From Polytrichum commune (taxonomy: Eukaryota > Streptophyta > Polytrichopsida > Polytrichales > Polytrichaceae), in the NCBI GenBank assembly GCA_950295325.1, contig OX485805.1:9116501-9180500 (forward strand): a stretch of DNA of 64,000 bases. Reading direction: 5' to 3'. This document shows positions 11,958 through 24,451 of this stretch, in pieces (the first letter of the stretch is position 1; every line of letters begins with the position of its first letter). A program made the translations under genes and the position numbers. The notes below the pieces were generated by a model that saw only the letters and a list, made by a program, of their open reading frames with translations, had not been told where the DNA came from and made no database searches.

Positions 11958-12080
11958 TAAGTCTACGTAAACGCCGCCATTATCTTAAGTATGCATGTCA
12001 GATTTGGGATTACTGGGATATTGTCCCAGTTTTGAGCTGTGCCAACACAGCACCAATACAGTGCCGAGGTTACAACCTCT

Positions 12081-12218
12081 GTTAATTAATAATGTTTTGA
12101 GTAGATAAAACCCGCCTTATAAATGTCAGGTGGGTATTGGGCTCTAGTTAACTAATGTTGTTTTTATGTGACAAAACCCTGTTCATAGTGTCAGGTCGGT
12201 AAGAGGGCGCTAGTTATG
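12081..12218 (+). repeat. two degenerate tandem copies, ~66 bp
   Basis: Two copies starting near 12081 and 12147 share GTTAA.TAATGTT, ACAAAACCC or ATAAAACCC, and ATGTCAGGT or GTGTCAGGT followed by a G-rich end and CTAGTTA. No coding sense. Confidence 0.5.
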
Positions 12219-12228
12219 TAAAGTTTAA

Positions 12229-12971
12229 GGGGCACTTCACACTGTGGCCGAAGGTCGAGAGGCTGTCGATTTCCACCAATCATATTGCAAGAAACCAAGA
12301 GTTCGGTCTCTCGACCCTTCACACTAAGGCCAAAGTTCAAAGGCTGTCGCAATTTAAAATGATTGCTTTTTGAAGAAGGCGACGGACTCTCGAAGGAAGT
12401 TTGGGTCGGACGGGAATGGAAACCCAAACTCTGGTTGAGAGGCCGTCGGTTTTCTTTCATTAAAAATCAATCATTGACAAAATATTGGCCGTTAGATTGG
12501 AGGGGTTGTTTTGAGCAAGGAATAAAGTGGGGTGCTCCTTTGGGTTTGGACTTTGGGCTTGGCCTTTGGAGGCTTCACACTATGGCCGTCCAAGTTGAGA
12601 GGCCGTGGGAATTCATGGCCAAAGGTTTGGACTTTGGGCTTGGCCTTTGGTGGCTTCACACTATGCCCGACTTAAGGCTCAAATTCCATATTTTATTGGC
12701 TATTTTCAACCCATTTATTTGAACTCTTAACAAAGTTTGGCCACTCATAGAGCTGCCACACCGGGGGGTCCAACCAAGGCCCAACCAACCTGGTTGGTGT
12801 GGCCCCCCCTAGATAATGAACCGGCCATTTAGGCTGCAACCCAAGGCACTACGGACAATGTCCCAAAGGACCCATGATGGCTGGATGCAGGGCTCGGCTG
12901 GACCCTCGGTGTGCTTGGTCTATCAATCCCACGGCCTCTCGACTTTGACGGCCGTAGTGTGAAGTGGCCCC
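12229..12971. mobile_element. Harbinger/Tourist-type MITE, subfamily B, TSD TAA
   Basis: Termini are GGGGCACTTCACACTGTGG and, complemented, GGGGCCACTTCACACTACGG, with TAA on both sides (12226-12228 and 12972-12974). The first ~14 bp match the ~500-bp subfamily, but behind them lie GGCCG.A..TCGAGAGGC and an unrelated interior with repeated internal terminus-like blocks (GGCTTCACACTATGGCC near 12570). The copy at 39708-40273 is the same subfamily in the other orientation. The 119-codon open frame inside is not a recognisable protein. Confidence 0.75.
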
Positions 12972-13191
12972 TAAATGACTCTTGGGCTTTGAGTTCATTC
13001 CAAAGGCAATTAGGTACCTACTTCTTCAGCCATCTAGGAAACAGCTTCTTCACAAGACGAGTCCAGAAAGCACGACAAAGGTTGAGAATTATGATGACTT
13101 CCTGGGCCCCAAAAGGGGTCATTATATCCATTTATCCAGAAACCCCACAGCGGCCGCTTTTCCCCTGAGCCCGTTGATGACCCCACCGCCG

Positions 13192-13540
13192 CCGTCCGAT
13201 CGCCGATCCAACGGCCCGCACTTCGTCTCCTTCCTGACTGCCTGTAAAGATTGTCTACACGTCAAACCTGGTGAGCCTGAGCCGTCCGACTAAAGATCGA
13301 ACGGTTCACACTTCGTCTCCTCCACCTGGGGGCCTCTGGAGGCCTCCAACACGACAAATCCAGTCAACCTGGGCCCGTCCGATCGGAGATTCAACGACCC
13401 ACATTTCGTCTACTCGTCTAGCTGCCTCTTGTAGGTCTCCAAATACGACAGATCCAGTTGACCTAAACCGTCCGATCTCATATCGAACGGGCCAGATGCC
13501 GTCTCCTGCATCTCGCAGGTGCCCGACACGACAGGCAGCT
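13192..13540 (+). repeat. GC-rich tandem array, four units of ~90-93 bp
   Basis: Units begin with CCGTCCGAT or CCGTCCGAC at 13192, 13282, 13375 and 13468. Each has CCGTCCGAT..GATCGAACGG as an imperfect palindrome, then CACTTCGTCTCC, a variable GC-rich part and 'AACACGACAAATCCAGT'. The array ends about 1.1 kb upstream of the WD40 start codon and lies in the local GC-rich island, so it may belong to the promoter or far 5' region of that gene. No coding sense is assigned to the short frames across it. Confidence 0.7.
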
Positions 13541-14607
13541 ATGGCAGCGTGAGTTATGGCGATGGTGCGACTGCTGCCTGCCGCCCTGGACACAGTCGAC
13601 AGTGCGACTGTGTGAGGGAAGCGCAAGCAATAAGAGCGTGGCGGGGTTTCATCGGATTGGTTTGTCACCGAATTCTTGTCCGAGGGGCGGGGGCAACGGA
13701 AAGGCTCGGTTCTCGAGGAAGGCCGTTAACTGTGTGGACGTGGTATCGATCAGATCGGTCTCCCTCGTGGATACTTATATACTTCTTACGAAGCTCATTT
13801 GCAAGAAGACTCTGCTGATTTCATGCTTTCATCCCGAGCTTCAATTACAGAGACTTCAGGTGGCTCTATTGTGGCTATTACAGTTTGTAGGTGAAGTTTT
13901 CAGAGACATGGTGGTGGTTGAGTGTTGCAGAAGGCCATGTGGACATCTGAGTGAGACTGTGTATTGGTGATTTATTGTTTAAGCTTCGGCGGTGGCAGTG
14001 TGCGAAGAAAGTGTGAAAGAAAGTGGAAGTGAAGGGTGAGTGGTTAGTGTTGGAGAAGCTCAAAGGTGGAGTTCCGCAGGTTGTCGAAAGGTTGAAGTGG
14101 CGGCGTCCATTACAGGTGTCCATGTTTGGGGAGGACTTAGACAGTGAGGGCTCCAGTTTTGTTGTTGCAATCGGGGCAGAGATCATTGGTAGTAGAACGG
14201 AGGGCGTCGTGACTATGAAAGCCTTTTGCAATCGACCTGAGAAGCTTTTTATTCGCCTCCCGCCTCTTGCACGTAATGTTGTACCTTCTCGGTTGAAGAT
14301 ATTATGAGTGCCTAACATCTGAAAATCCTGCAATGGAGAGCTTAGGTCTCGTGGACCTTGAAGTGAGATCTCTAGTCCCAGTTGTCAAACTCTTTGCTGG
14401 CCTCCCGGTTGCAGGCTGAAAAATTTGAAAGATTCCGTTTGTCGTTCCTGAAGTTGTGAAGGGAACGAATTATTCAGATCTCGAGTTTTGTAGCAAAGCT
14501 CCGATTGATCCTGAGCTCTAGAAAGTTGGCATGGTTCGGTTACCGACACATAATCGCATCCTCGGTAACTACTTCCATCGTGAGCTTATTGTAGCAAATC
14601 TTATACG

Positions 14608-16110
14608 ATGAGTTTTACGCTGCTGGAAGGTCAAGATAGCTTGGGCTCTCAGGCAAGCGTTCCGGACTCGATTGCAAGTAGCCAAAGCTCCTTCGGATCC
14701 ATCGCAAGCACCGCGTCCTGCCGCGGTCCTCACAAATGTCTAGCCATTTTACACGGCAACAAGGGCCATGTCATCTCGCTTGCCATGGCCGGAGACGTGC
14801 TGTACGCGGGCTCCGACTGCGGTGACATTAAGGCTTGGGAGCATCCGGATATGAAAGAGGCGGTTAAGTTCGGCTGCGCTGCGGGCTCAGTGAAATCTCT
14901 CGTTGTGGTTGGGAACAAATTGGTGAGTGCGCACCAGGACCACAAGATCAGAGTGTGGAGGAGGTCCAAGAGCCAGCCGCAAGTGCATAAGCTGCATGCA
15001 ACTTTGCCTTCGGTCAAAGACTACATCTCAAACTTTCTGCCTCCTAAAAACTATGTGCAGGTGAGCTAATTCTCCACCATCCTTCTTTCTTGACACTTCA
15101 AAATTTCGGGATCACAAATGCCATCGGCTGCGGAGATCTCTATGTTTTGATGCCTTCGACTGGAGAACTCTAGCTTCTCTCTGCCTCTTTTCTTGAAACG
15201 TTCATGTTTGTAATCACTGCAGAGAGCTCTATGTTCTCGGACCTTCTATTGAAGAACTCTAGCTCCGACATTACAAGGATGTCTGGAATTATTGAAACTA
15301 AAACACTGAAGTTGTTATGATGTTTGGTGGCAGATTCGGAGGCATCACAAGTCGTTGTGGATTGACCACAACGACAGCATCTCAGTGCTGGCAGTGGGGA
15401 AGGACGTCCTATACTCGGGCTCCTGGGACAAGTCCATCAAGGTATGGCGTCTTTCAGATTTCAAGTGTCTGGAAGCCATCAACGTACACATCGACGCAGT
15501 GAACGCACTTGCCGTAGACACTGTGAACCACTACCTCTACAGCGGCTCCGCAGACACGACAATCAAAGTTTTCTTGAAACACAAGGCGAGCAACAAACAT
15601 GCCTTAATCGCATGTCTGGAAGGCCCAAAGTCACCTGTAAATGCACTGGCCCTCAGTCCAGATGGCTCATACCTCTACTCCGGACACTCAGACAATACCA
15701 TTGTCGTGTGGAAGAGGCAAGATGACGAACACCTCCACGACCTGAAGCACATGTGTCCTGTGGGCCTGTTGCGAGGCCATCGCCAGGCGGTTCTCTGCCT
15801 CGCCACAATCTTTAACCTCGTCGTTGGCGGCTCGGCGGACAAGACCGTGAGGGTGTGGAAGCAGAACCGGAACGGGCTTCACACTTCTTTGTCTGTGATG
15901 GTTGGCCACACAGGGCCCGTTAAGTCGCTCTGCATTTCCACAGACATGGCGATGGGAGTGCTGGTGTACAGCGGAAGCATGGATCGTGATGTGCGTGTCT
16001 GGTGGATTCCAGAGGATGAGAAAGATTACATCTCCTCCGACGAGAGCTCGCCGGATAGTCCTGTGCTTGTCAAGTGGAGATTCTCAAACATAAGCCTCCC
16101 TTCTCTGTAG
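14608..16110 (+). CDS. JINGUBANG-like WD40-repeat protein, two exons
   Basis: Exon 1 is 14608-15060 and exon 2 is 15334-16110, with a 273-bp GT-AG intron (donor CAG|GTGAGC, acceptor GGTGGCAG|ATT) in phase 0. The product is 409 aa. Seven WD40 repeats are readable: two in exon 1 (KGHVISLAMAGDVLYAGS and KSLVVVGNKLVSAHQD regions) and five in exon 2, each ending in a WD-type dipeptide such as IKVW, IVVW, VRVW. The sequence NYVQ|IRRHHKSLWIDHND across the splice is typical of the plant JINGUBANG group. Those proteins are WD40 beta-propellers; the Arabidopsis founder restrains pollen germination by binding a TCP factor. Function here is inferred by family only. ATG 14608 is chosen because it opens the frame and precedes an S/T-rich N-terminus usual in the family. 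GC content is higher than the surroundings. No disruption is seen. Confidence 0.9.
15061..15333 (+). other. intron of the WD40 gene
   Basis: GTGAGC at the donor, a T-rich tract and GGCAG at the acceptor. Splicing joins the codons for NYVQ and IRRHH in frame and removes several stops in the reading frame. Without it the first frame ends at the TAA just after the donor. Confidence 0.85.
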
Positions 16111-16404
16111 TAGAAGCCAGAATCATTACATTTCACGCATTTTGAACGATCTCGAACACCGTCTCAGATGAGGTTTCCGAAGTGTCCACAGGGTTTCACA
16201 ATTTTGGATAGGTATACAATGTTTACACGAGTAGGTTCATGAATTTTTGATGGCTTCTGGACGAAGCGGCCGATCAACTGCACAAAATCATGGCCATGGT
16301 CAAATTGCTTCTTCAGACCTCAGTATCTTGACCAGCAGAAGACCGAGGGGATGAAGGAAACCGATCTACTTCGAGCGGCTAATTTATCATATGCATCGCT
16401 CCCT

Positions 16405-17045
16405 AGTTACGAAGTGAAAAAAACCATTCCTGCCGTGATGGATGCAGTACCACTTCAGCCGATTAGAGGAGTTTTTTTCCAGTTGCATAAACTTCAGATT
16501 TTTGCAGTAATTTGATGTTATCAGAGGACATATGTGCAGACCCGTTGAATACTTTGTCAGGTTGAGTAGACAGAAGCCTTGCATATGTGAGGCCATGTCC
16601 GTAGGTGCTACAGTAGGTAGTATGTATAGTCTCTGCTTGAGATCTGAAGAAATCCCCGTGACCCACTTTACATCAATCGAAAGGAGCTTGCAAGCTGGAT
16701 AAGTATATCACAATGTCCAATACACTTCTGGACAAGGCTGCTGCAGGTGCAAGACTGCTTTGCATCGAGAGTGCAAGGTAAGAGAATCATGTTGCCCTGC
16801 ATTTGGCACCACTTCAACGGGCATTTCTTGAGTTCCATAAACATCAACATTTTTAGTATTTGATGTGACGAGAGGACAAGTGTACAGAGCCATGGAATTA
16901 TAAGTTATCTTGAAAGGTTGAATGGGCACAATTTATGGACATGGCATTAGGTAGGTTAGGTCTGTAGGTACTACAATAGGTTTTATGTATCATCTCTGCT
17001 TGAGATCTGACAAACTCCATCAGACCCGCTTTTCAATCAGACCCA
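16405..17045 (+). repeat. direct duplication (~350-bp period) in the WD40 3' flank
   Basis: Segments around 16445-16690 and 16795-17045 share TTGCATAAAC or TTCCATAAAC, GATGT..(A/C)GAGAGGACA, GTAGGT.CTACA.TAGGT, and TCTCTGCTTGAGATCTGA followed by CAGACCC-like ends. They are well diverged, so the duplication is old. No coding sense. Confidence 0.55.
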
Positions 17046-20000
17046 CTCTAACCTAACAATGCAACGTGAAGCATTGCTACTTGGAAGTATATTAACTTAC
17101 GTTGTATAATATGATATTGCACTTTTGGATTGTTTTCTTTTTCCTACCTATCTGAGGAAACCAATAGATTTAAAAAAAAAAAAATTGGTACTTACTTCTC
17201 GACTTTGACCGCTGACTAGGAAGTCAATAAGCTTGCATATCATGTAACTGACTGCTCAATTTATACCCTCATGTGCTTTGCAGACTTTTCCTTGCATTCA
17301 CTCCATTTATCATTCTCCTGCCACTCCTGTACCTGTTGCAGTGATGTTTGAACTGTGTACATACTACGATAGATTAATTTACTTTACCTGACATCCAATT
17401 TTATTATCAAGAAAAGTGACTCTTCTTTGTTAATGAGAGCAATTCCTGAATCTCCCATGAACTATTCATCAGCAATTACGGAACAGTTCAGAATGTAAGG
17501 ATCATTTAAGAAGTCTGACTTATAGATGCACAACCTATTACTATTCATGAGGTATGTGATAAGTAATATTCTAATGTCATGACTGTCTCAGTTGGCCATA
17601 TTAATCCAATTCTGGTTTTCGAAGTGCTCTACTGTACCTGCCACTTCAGGAAATTAGTCCTCAGACTTTGTGACAGCTTACTACAACGGTTACCCCAATT
17701 ACACCCTGAACTCTGTAATATCAAACTCCTTAATGCCACTCCTTCTCTAACATCTTGAAACGCTATGGAATGGATGTTCTCAGTTTAAATCTCACTCCTC
17801 ATTGTCACATTCCCCTTGCTTTGTATCACAGGTTTTGACATTAATGCAAACCACAAAAGAAGACAAACCACACTCTCACATTATGTCATGTTGTCATTAT
17901 TGGAACCCCTCAAATTTACCAGAATGGAGGATCCTCCAGAACCACCACCATATCTACTACCACCAAAGATTTGAGAAGCCTTCCTCCTCTGCTTATGCAA
18001 ATTTTCTCTCTCGCAAAGAAGATGCCAACGCTTGGAGACCCATTGCCCGAAATGCTTCCAACCTTCATTTCCAAAGTGCACAATCCACCACCATGTACTT
18101 CATTGAGGTGTGGAATGGTTTCTCCTTTTCAAGAAATGCAAGAAACAACGTGATGCTCAACAAAGCCACCAAAGTGTTGGGATAGCGTGTGCTTTTCTTG
18201 GGGGTTTTTGAGGAATTTCAAGAGGGTTAAAAAGGGCAATTGTGCATGTAGTGCTAGGAGTAGATGAAGCGAGGGGTTGGATTAGGTTTGTCAATGTTGG
18301 GAAATTATGCATTGGATGTATGCTAGTTTGAGTAATGTAGATGGGGTTAATTCGGTTAGCTTCCTTAGTCAAACACCTATTTCTGGCTCTTAATCAACGG
18401 TACAGTGGCTTTAATTCAGTGGGTGAATAATACATGGTGCTCTAGCCACCACACTGATGATATTTGGGTTAGTCACCTTTGCAAAAGTCAAAGGACACCC
18501 ATCATCCTCCAATGAGGAGTGCTATCCACCGAGCTAAGACATGCTTAATTTATGTGTCCAAGATGGGCAAATTAGGAGGTGGCATGTGGTTGTGAGGTGC
18601 CGACCAACCTATATTATGGGTATTCTATAATGAACAAACAAGTCGACAACAATTTATCTTACACGTTACCACTTTAGAGACATGACACAATCAATATGGG
18701 CATTCAACCTGGTTTTCATTGGCAAATGACCCCTGTAGAATCTACTAAGGATGTTGTCTACCTACACAACATTGAACGATAAAAGAGTTCCCCCCCCCCT
18801 ATAACACCACATTGAAAAGTAGAGAATCTTAGATTCCAAAACCTAGATCAACACCTTCCTCAACTCCGATTTCAACGATTTCAAATTCATTGGTCTTGGT
18901 CTGCAATTGCTAACACGCTCAAGCGTCTAACGCTCAAGTCCATCGGCTAGATGATTCCACAAAGTTGGACGTGTCCACCTTAGCCCCATCTACCTTCGTT
19001 GAGATTTGGGGAGTTGGGTGATGGGATTGATTTGCTTTTCTTGAGATTGAGTTTTTGAGGAATTCAAGATGGAGTGTTTGAGACGACTTGTGTTGTGGGT
19101 GGGGTTTTGGGTTTAGACTGCAACATCAAGTGATGGGTTAGAATAGGTTGATCAATCCTGTGATGAATGTGTGGATTGGCTGTTTGCTAGTCTGAATGGT
19201 TGAGATTTGGGGAGTTTGGGTGGATGGGATATTGGAATGGCTTTTTCCTGGGGTTGGGTTTTTGAGGAATTCAAGTTGGGGTATAGTGGATGATTTAAGA
19301 TGTAGTGGATGTGTGATTTACCTTAACAAAACTTTGGGTGGAGGGCATATTCACTTCCTAATAGAAATTACAAAATACTCGACTTTGTTGTGGCAAGTGC
19401 TGAATTTTTAGTAGCATTTGCGCACACACAAGTGCAGTTGAAGAGTGCCTCCTCAAGTGGTATAGGAAAAACCTTTATGAGGACGAAGATTAGGGTTGAG
19501 AGTTGTATGACTACAAGGAGAGTGTGAACTTGAGTTTTCCTGAAAAGGAGTAAATTTTTCATTAGGTAGTTTGGTAGCAATAATCATACCCTAAGCCGAT
19601 TGCAATCGCTAGCATTAAACACAATCTAAAAGAACAAAGTTGATGTAGATAGTTGATTGAATTAGGAGGAAAGTGGCTACGGCCTCAATCTACATTTGCT
19701 AATCAATTCATACTATATGTGTGTTGCATATCGTAGGAGAAGTACATAGAAGAACATAAAAGAATCTAAGTGATTTCGGAAAGAATTAGTGCAATTTAGA
19801 AATCACATTTTTTTTGCAATATAGATGAATTTCATAGTGAATTGATCATCAATGAAAAATTGGAAACTTATCCAGTCATAGTGATATTTCGTAGTATCAT
19901 CATTTAAAAAAACCTCGTGATACAAATGTAAGTGAGTCATTTCAAGCAAAGGTCATATGGGAAATCCCATTGTGAGTGTCTTTACTGAGGTCACCATGGA

Positions 20001-20755
20001 AGTCTTTTTGGGCCAACTTGGGAAAAGGACAATTCAAATGAGAATATCCACATTAAGTACACCTGTCCTATTGTTTATAGTACTTCCAAAATATGGAAGA
20101 GATATATGCAGGGAATCTCCTATGTATTTTGTAACTTTCCGCATTTGAAATTATTAGATGTAGGAATAACTGGGGCACTCTCCTGCTATTGCATTTGCAT
20201 TGCAGATGTAAAAGTGCATATGCATATGCATGATGAGTGGGGTTGACCTAAGTTGAACCCCAACTGGCATTTGCTACACCAATGTGCCAGTATCCTTCAC
20301 TAAAGTTAATGATGTTCTTTCCTTTTGTTTCATCTGTTGGAGGTCTCAGTTTGGTACTGTACTTTTTGTACAAGCCTTGAGGCTATTGTGGGCCCTCGTC
20401 CTATTTTACATGTGTCATGGAACCATGGTTCAAATTGTATGTATTAAAAAAGAGGTGGCCTTGTGTGAGCTAGAATACTTTGAAGCATGTTTCACATTCT
20501 TTGATGAAGTTGCACCCTATTACTATATGTGAACTTAAATTAGGGTTATGTTGAGCCTATGTAGGAACATATGTTCAATGATTTTGTGAAACAATAATAG
20601 GGTGTATCTTGCATATGAACACGTTAACCCTAATTTGTCCACCCTATTTCTATTGTATATATATGTGAGGCATATGTCTTATTGAAGAAATTGGACATAT
20701 ATACATACCTGGGGTTGTTTGTAATAAAGAGTGCATCCCCTGAGCTTGGGAATGA
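17046..20755. other. non-coding stretch, no gene recognised
   Basis: Related 'TTTTTGAGGAATTCAAG' blocks near 18205, 19050 and 19260 suggest an old internal duplication. Position 18790-18799 is a C10 run, and GGGGTTGACC..GGTT.AACCCC-like symmetry lies near 20239. The open frames at 17802-18185 and 20284-20532 show no family signature. Confidence 0.45.
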
Positions 20756-21079
20756 AATCCAAAGAGTTTATCTCACTTCCTAACTCCAAGATTTGAAAGA
20801 GGAAACATCAAAAATATGATATGAAGAGGAGTTACGCTTGAATGGTCATTGTGGTCATGGTTAGTAGGCAAGCTTGGTGTGAAGATGGCAAATTCAAAGA
20901 GCCTACGCTCATGTCTTAAGTCCAAGATGTGAGGGAGTAAACATCCAAATTGACATGGAGAAGAGTTGGAGTTTTGAATGGTCACTGTGCCCAAATGGCT
21001 AGGCCATCTTGACATTTCAAGGAACTCCCATGAGAAGCTCGCAAGATCCAAGAGGTTTGTTTGTTTGTTTGTTTGTTTT
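20756..21079. repeat. two ~135-bp tandem copies and a (TTTG)n tract
   Basis: Copies starting near 20756 and 20891 share 'CAAAGAG', 'AGTCCAAGAT.TGA', 'GGAAACATC' or 'GTAAACATC', 'GAATGGTCA.TGTG' and a final GCCATCTTG or GGCAAGCTTG block. A TTTG microsatellite follows at 21055-21079. Confidence 0.55.
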
Positions 21080-23100
21080 ATGTGGAAGATGAGAATTTTT
21101 TGAACTAGGAGATATCATTGCTTGACGTGGTTGGAGATGTTCCTTGAAGGTAGGTTTTGGTGGTGAGCATTTGAGCACCTCTTTTATTAGGCATGTGCTT
21201 ACTTCAAAGTGAAAGTACTATTTGTCAAAAACTTTAAAGAAAATGTGTTTTCTTGTGTTAGATGACAATTTGAGCAATAGTTAGTGAAAACATATGAAAA
21301 TTTCTCATTCTCTCTTTGGAGGTAGTTCATGTGCCACTTCAAAATATTTTATCAATGTCAATGAACCATTCCTTATTGGGCAAGACCATTTAGTTGTGGG
21401 AATGTGCCTTATAATGGCTTAAGTGGGGCATTGCCTAGTGGCATGACCATACCATTTCCATAGGCACTCTATCAAACCATGAAATAATACACCTAGAGCA
21501 GAGTCTATTCATTGTGAATGTACCATGAAAATGTTGATCTTCTTCTGCATGCTATCCCCAACCAACATCCTTAATTTATTTTTGTTAACCTTACACATAT
21601 TGTAGGTGACAAGCATGTCCGGCACCAAAGTGCTAGAATGCTAAGTGTTTTGGGACACACATATACTTTAGTTATACATTTGGACCAGTAGAATAATGGC
21701 ACATGCCATTTTGCTCAAAATTTGAATTATTTTGAATAAGATATCCTTATCACTTATGTGTAAGCACCTTATCATCTATCACATAGATAATGATTTGTTA
21801 CGACATGCATTGATGACCAAATGATGGGAGGCAAATGCAGATTGAGAATACACATCATTCATACAACTCAAGAATACCTTTGACAACCTAAAAGAAGAAC
21901 AAATGAAGATATTCATCCCTACTCAACTCTTCAAAAGGATGAGGTTTGTGCTCTTAGCAGCCAAAAGAACGATTTGAATTATTTTGAAAAGGAAATGCTT
22001 GAAAGAAAGAAAAAATGCTAAATGAGTGCAAGCATGGTAGTGGACCAAAAAAAATGCTCCGGTATCCTAAAACCATAGTAATTCTAGTCAAATGCCAAAA
22101 ATAATACAAACATTTTGTTTGTTCATTGGAATATTTCATGGTGCCCTCTATTATTATGTTAAGTGTTCAAATGTAGAATGTCAAGATGAGGTCTTCAAAA
22201 CTTATTGATAAAGTTAGTGATCAAAAGAGAATGGCTAAATCTGAACCTGGACACAAATTTCATGATCTTGAATGTTTTGAACTTGGATTTTTTCCCATAT
22301 TCCTTGAATTCATCGTAAACTTGAGGTCATCATCATTTTGGATAGAAAATCACCAATTTAATGTAATCATTTAAGAAAAAAAAAGAGATAATTACTTGTT
22401 CAATGTCACGTACTTGCACACCACTTGCACCATCTTCTAAAATACGTAGATTTTGTTTTTTTAAAATGTCAACAAATAACAACTTGGAATTGACATTTAA
22501 GTATATTGGGAAAAACCACTTGTCCAAAAATAAAAGGGAATGTGCACAAAAGCAACATAAACAACAACACAACAACCACGACTTCAAATGCTTGTATTCC
22601 ATGTTTGCCAACCACCATATTTGTGTAGTTTTGCGATCTAGCGTATATCAAAATTGACAGTTGAAACTATCCAAAATTCAGGCATAAATCCAAATACACT
22701 TAAATCCTAAATTTGGCTATGTAAACTAGTTTATTTTGAAAACTTTTATGCTTTTCTTTCACAAAATTCAAAGGTAGTATATAGTTTCGAATCACTTTAT
22801 GGTGCTTGCACCCAAATAGTATATGCGCCCAAACTAAATGCTCCACATCTAGATACCATGCCGTCCCTAAATGGTGGTGTAGCTTAAACATGCGATAGCA
22901 GCTCCTGGGGTCACTCTAAAGTGATTTTCTTTAAGCTTTCAAAGTTTGATCTGCCAATGCCACATGCTAATCTCACACATAAAGTCCATATAGATATCAC
23001 ACACCTCCATTGCCCACTGATTATTGAGAGAGACACGACTCCCTAATATCCTTGGGAAGGGGTTAAGGATGTGTCCTCTCTCTCTCAATTATCAATGCAC
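21080..23100. other. AT-rich non-coding stretch
   Basis: No gene, terminal repeat or tandem structure was recognised. Open frames are short and AT-driven. Confidence 0.45.
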
Positions 23101-23104
23101 AATA

Positions 23105-23440
23105 GAGTTATCCTTTAACTCAACCGGAGTTTTAGTAGGGAGTTGGTTGTTTCGCATGCATAACTTTCCATGTTCGGTAAGTTGTGGGTGCATGCTTGGA
23201 GTCAATGTGGAGGTTTGAACGAAGGACATTCCATATTAGTTCATTGGGTATCAAACTCATTTTGGCGTCTCTTGGCATGCCAAAATGAGTTTGATACCCA
23301 ATGAACTAATATGGAAGGTTCTTTGTTTAAACCTCCACATTGACTCTAAGCATGCACCCACAACTTACCGAACATGGAAAGTTATGCATGTGAAACAACC
23401 AACTCCCTACTAAAACTCCAGTTGAGTTAAAGGATAACTC
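23105..23440. mobile_element. near-perfect hairpin: 162-bp arms, 12-nt loop, TA on both sides
   Basis: The left arm is 23105-23266, the loop 23267-23278 and the right arm 23279-23440. The arms have equal length with no indel and seven mismatches by eye (about 96% identity). The ends are GAGTTATCC and GGATAACTC, each flanked by TA (23103-23104 and 23441-23442), which fits a Tc1/mariner (Stowaway-like) MITE reduced to its arms. The sequence would fold into a very long RNA hairpin if transcribed and could feed small-RNA production. The two short open frames on the arms encode the same peptide on opposite strands, simply because the arms are complementary. Confidence 0.8.
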
Positions 23441-23442
23441 TA

Positions 23443-24430
23443 ATAAGGATGTCAAAAAACATAAAGGATTTTGCGGTCTAACCCTAAACATGAAAGAGGA
23501 TGAGCATGCGGTCCTGCCCAAAAAAAGCCTAGAAATTGAATACTGAGAGATCATTCATTCCCCAGTGACCATGAGAGTTGCTCTGAGATAAATTGGAGTT
23601 TCCCAAAGAAGCTAGCAAACAGGGAGTCACGTTTGTGGCCCAAGAAATTGCTACAAAAAAAGTGGTGCCGTTTATGAAGCCAATGTATTCGTCTTTTGAT
23701 TGACTGATGGTGTATGTGAATGGTCTGCAAATCTATGTTAGAGGATATTGCAAGGACAGTTGTGATTAGGGAATCCAGTTTATTTTTCACTTGTGCTTGG
23801 TGCAAATGGCTATAATGATGATTCATGGAGGACAAGCTCATTATGAGCACTCGGTTTGTGATATCACTCTTATTGCCAATTTCAAGTGGTGAGCTTGGAT
23901 GGTAAATTTCATTTGGGTAGTAGAGTTTGTAGCTGGAGAAGCATGTTTCGGGCTCCCCAAAGTCCGGTTTCTCTCATGAGTGGAGGTTAGAAAGGTTGAA
24001 ATCAACACAAACAGACCCAGTGGAATCGGTCAGAAGCCAATTGCAAATTGTGTTGAGGTCTCTGACCAAGTAGAGGTCTTTGATCAGGTGGGTTTCATCA
24101 ATTTGCAAAATAATGCTGTATTCATGAGCAGACTACAAACCAGGTGGCCACACAGCCGTCGGCCATAACATTTGATCTTTGGAATATCAAGGAGACTAGG
24201 ATCATAAAGAAGAAACACTATCAATAAACAAATTCACAAATGTATCCACGAACACTATTGCAACACGCATTTACAACTCATGGTTGTAGTGATGCCAAGG
24301 TTAACGGAGGAACTACAATCTTCAATCATGATGAGAGACAACGTGAGTTATTTATAATTGATGTTGCTTCTTTTTTTCAACATATGGATCTCTAAGCCAC
24401 ATGAACACTGGAGAACTAATATATGTGCAA
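23443..24430. other. non-coding spacer left of the FLA cluster
   Basis: No gene or repeat was recognised. The last ~100 bp (from about 24340) begin to align with the 3' flanks of the second and third FLA units. Confidence 0.4.
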
Positions 24431-24451
24431 CCTACTATATAACATCTCTCA

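Noticed and set aside
13271-13970. Several overlapping frames of 90-120 codons in the GC-rich region before the WD40 gene
   Set aside because: GC-rich DNA has few stops. The frames follow the 93-bp tandem repeat and lie on both strands.
23105-23440. Annotated miRNA gene
   Set aside because: The arms are far longer and more perfect than a normal miRNA precursor, TA flanks suggest a MITE, and no known miRNA was recognised. Kept as a hairpin element only.
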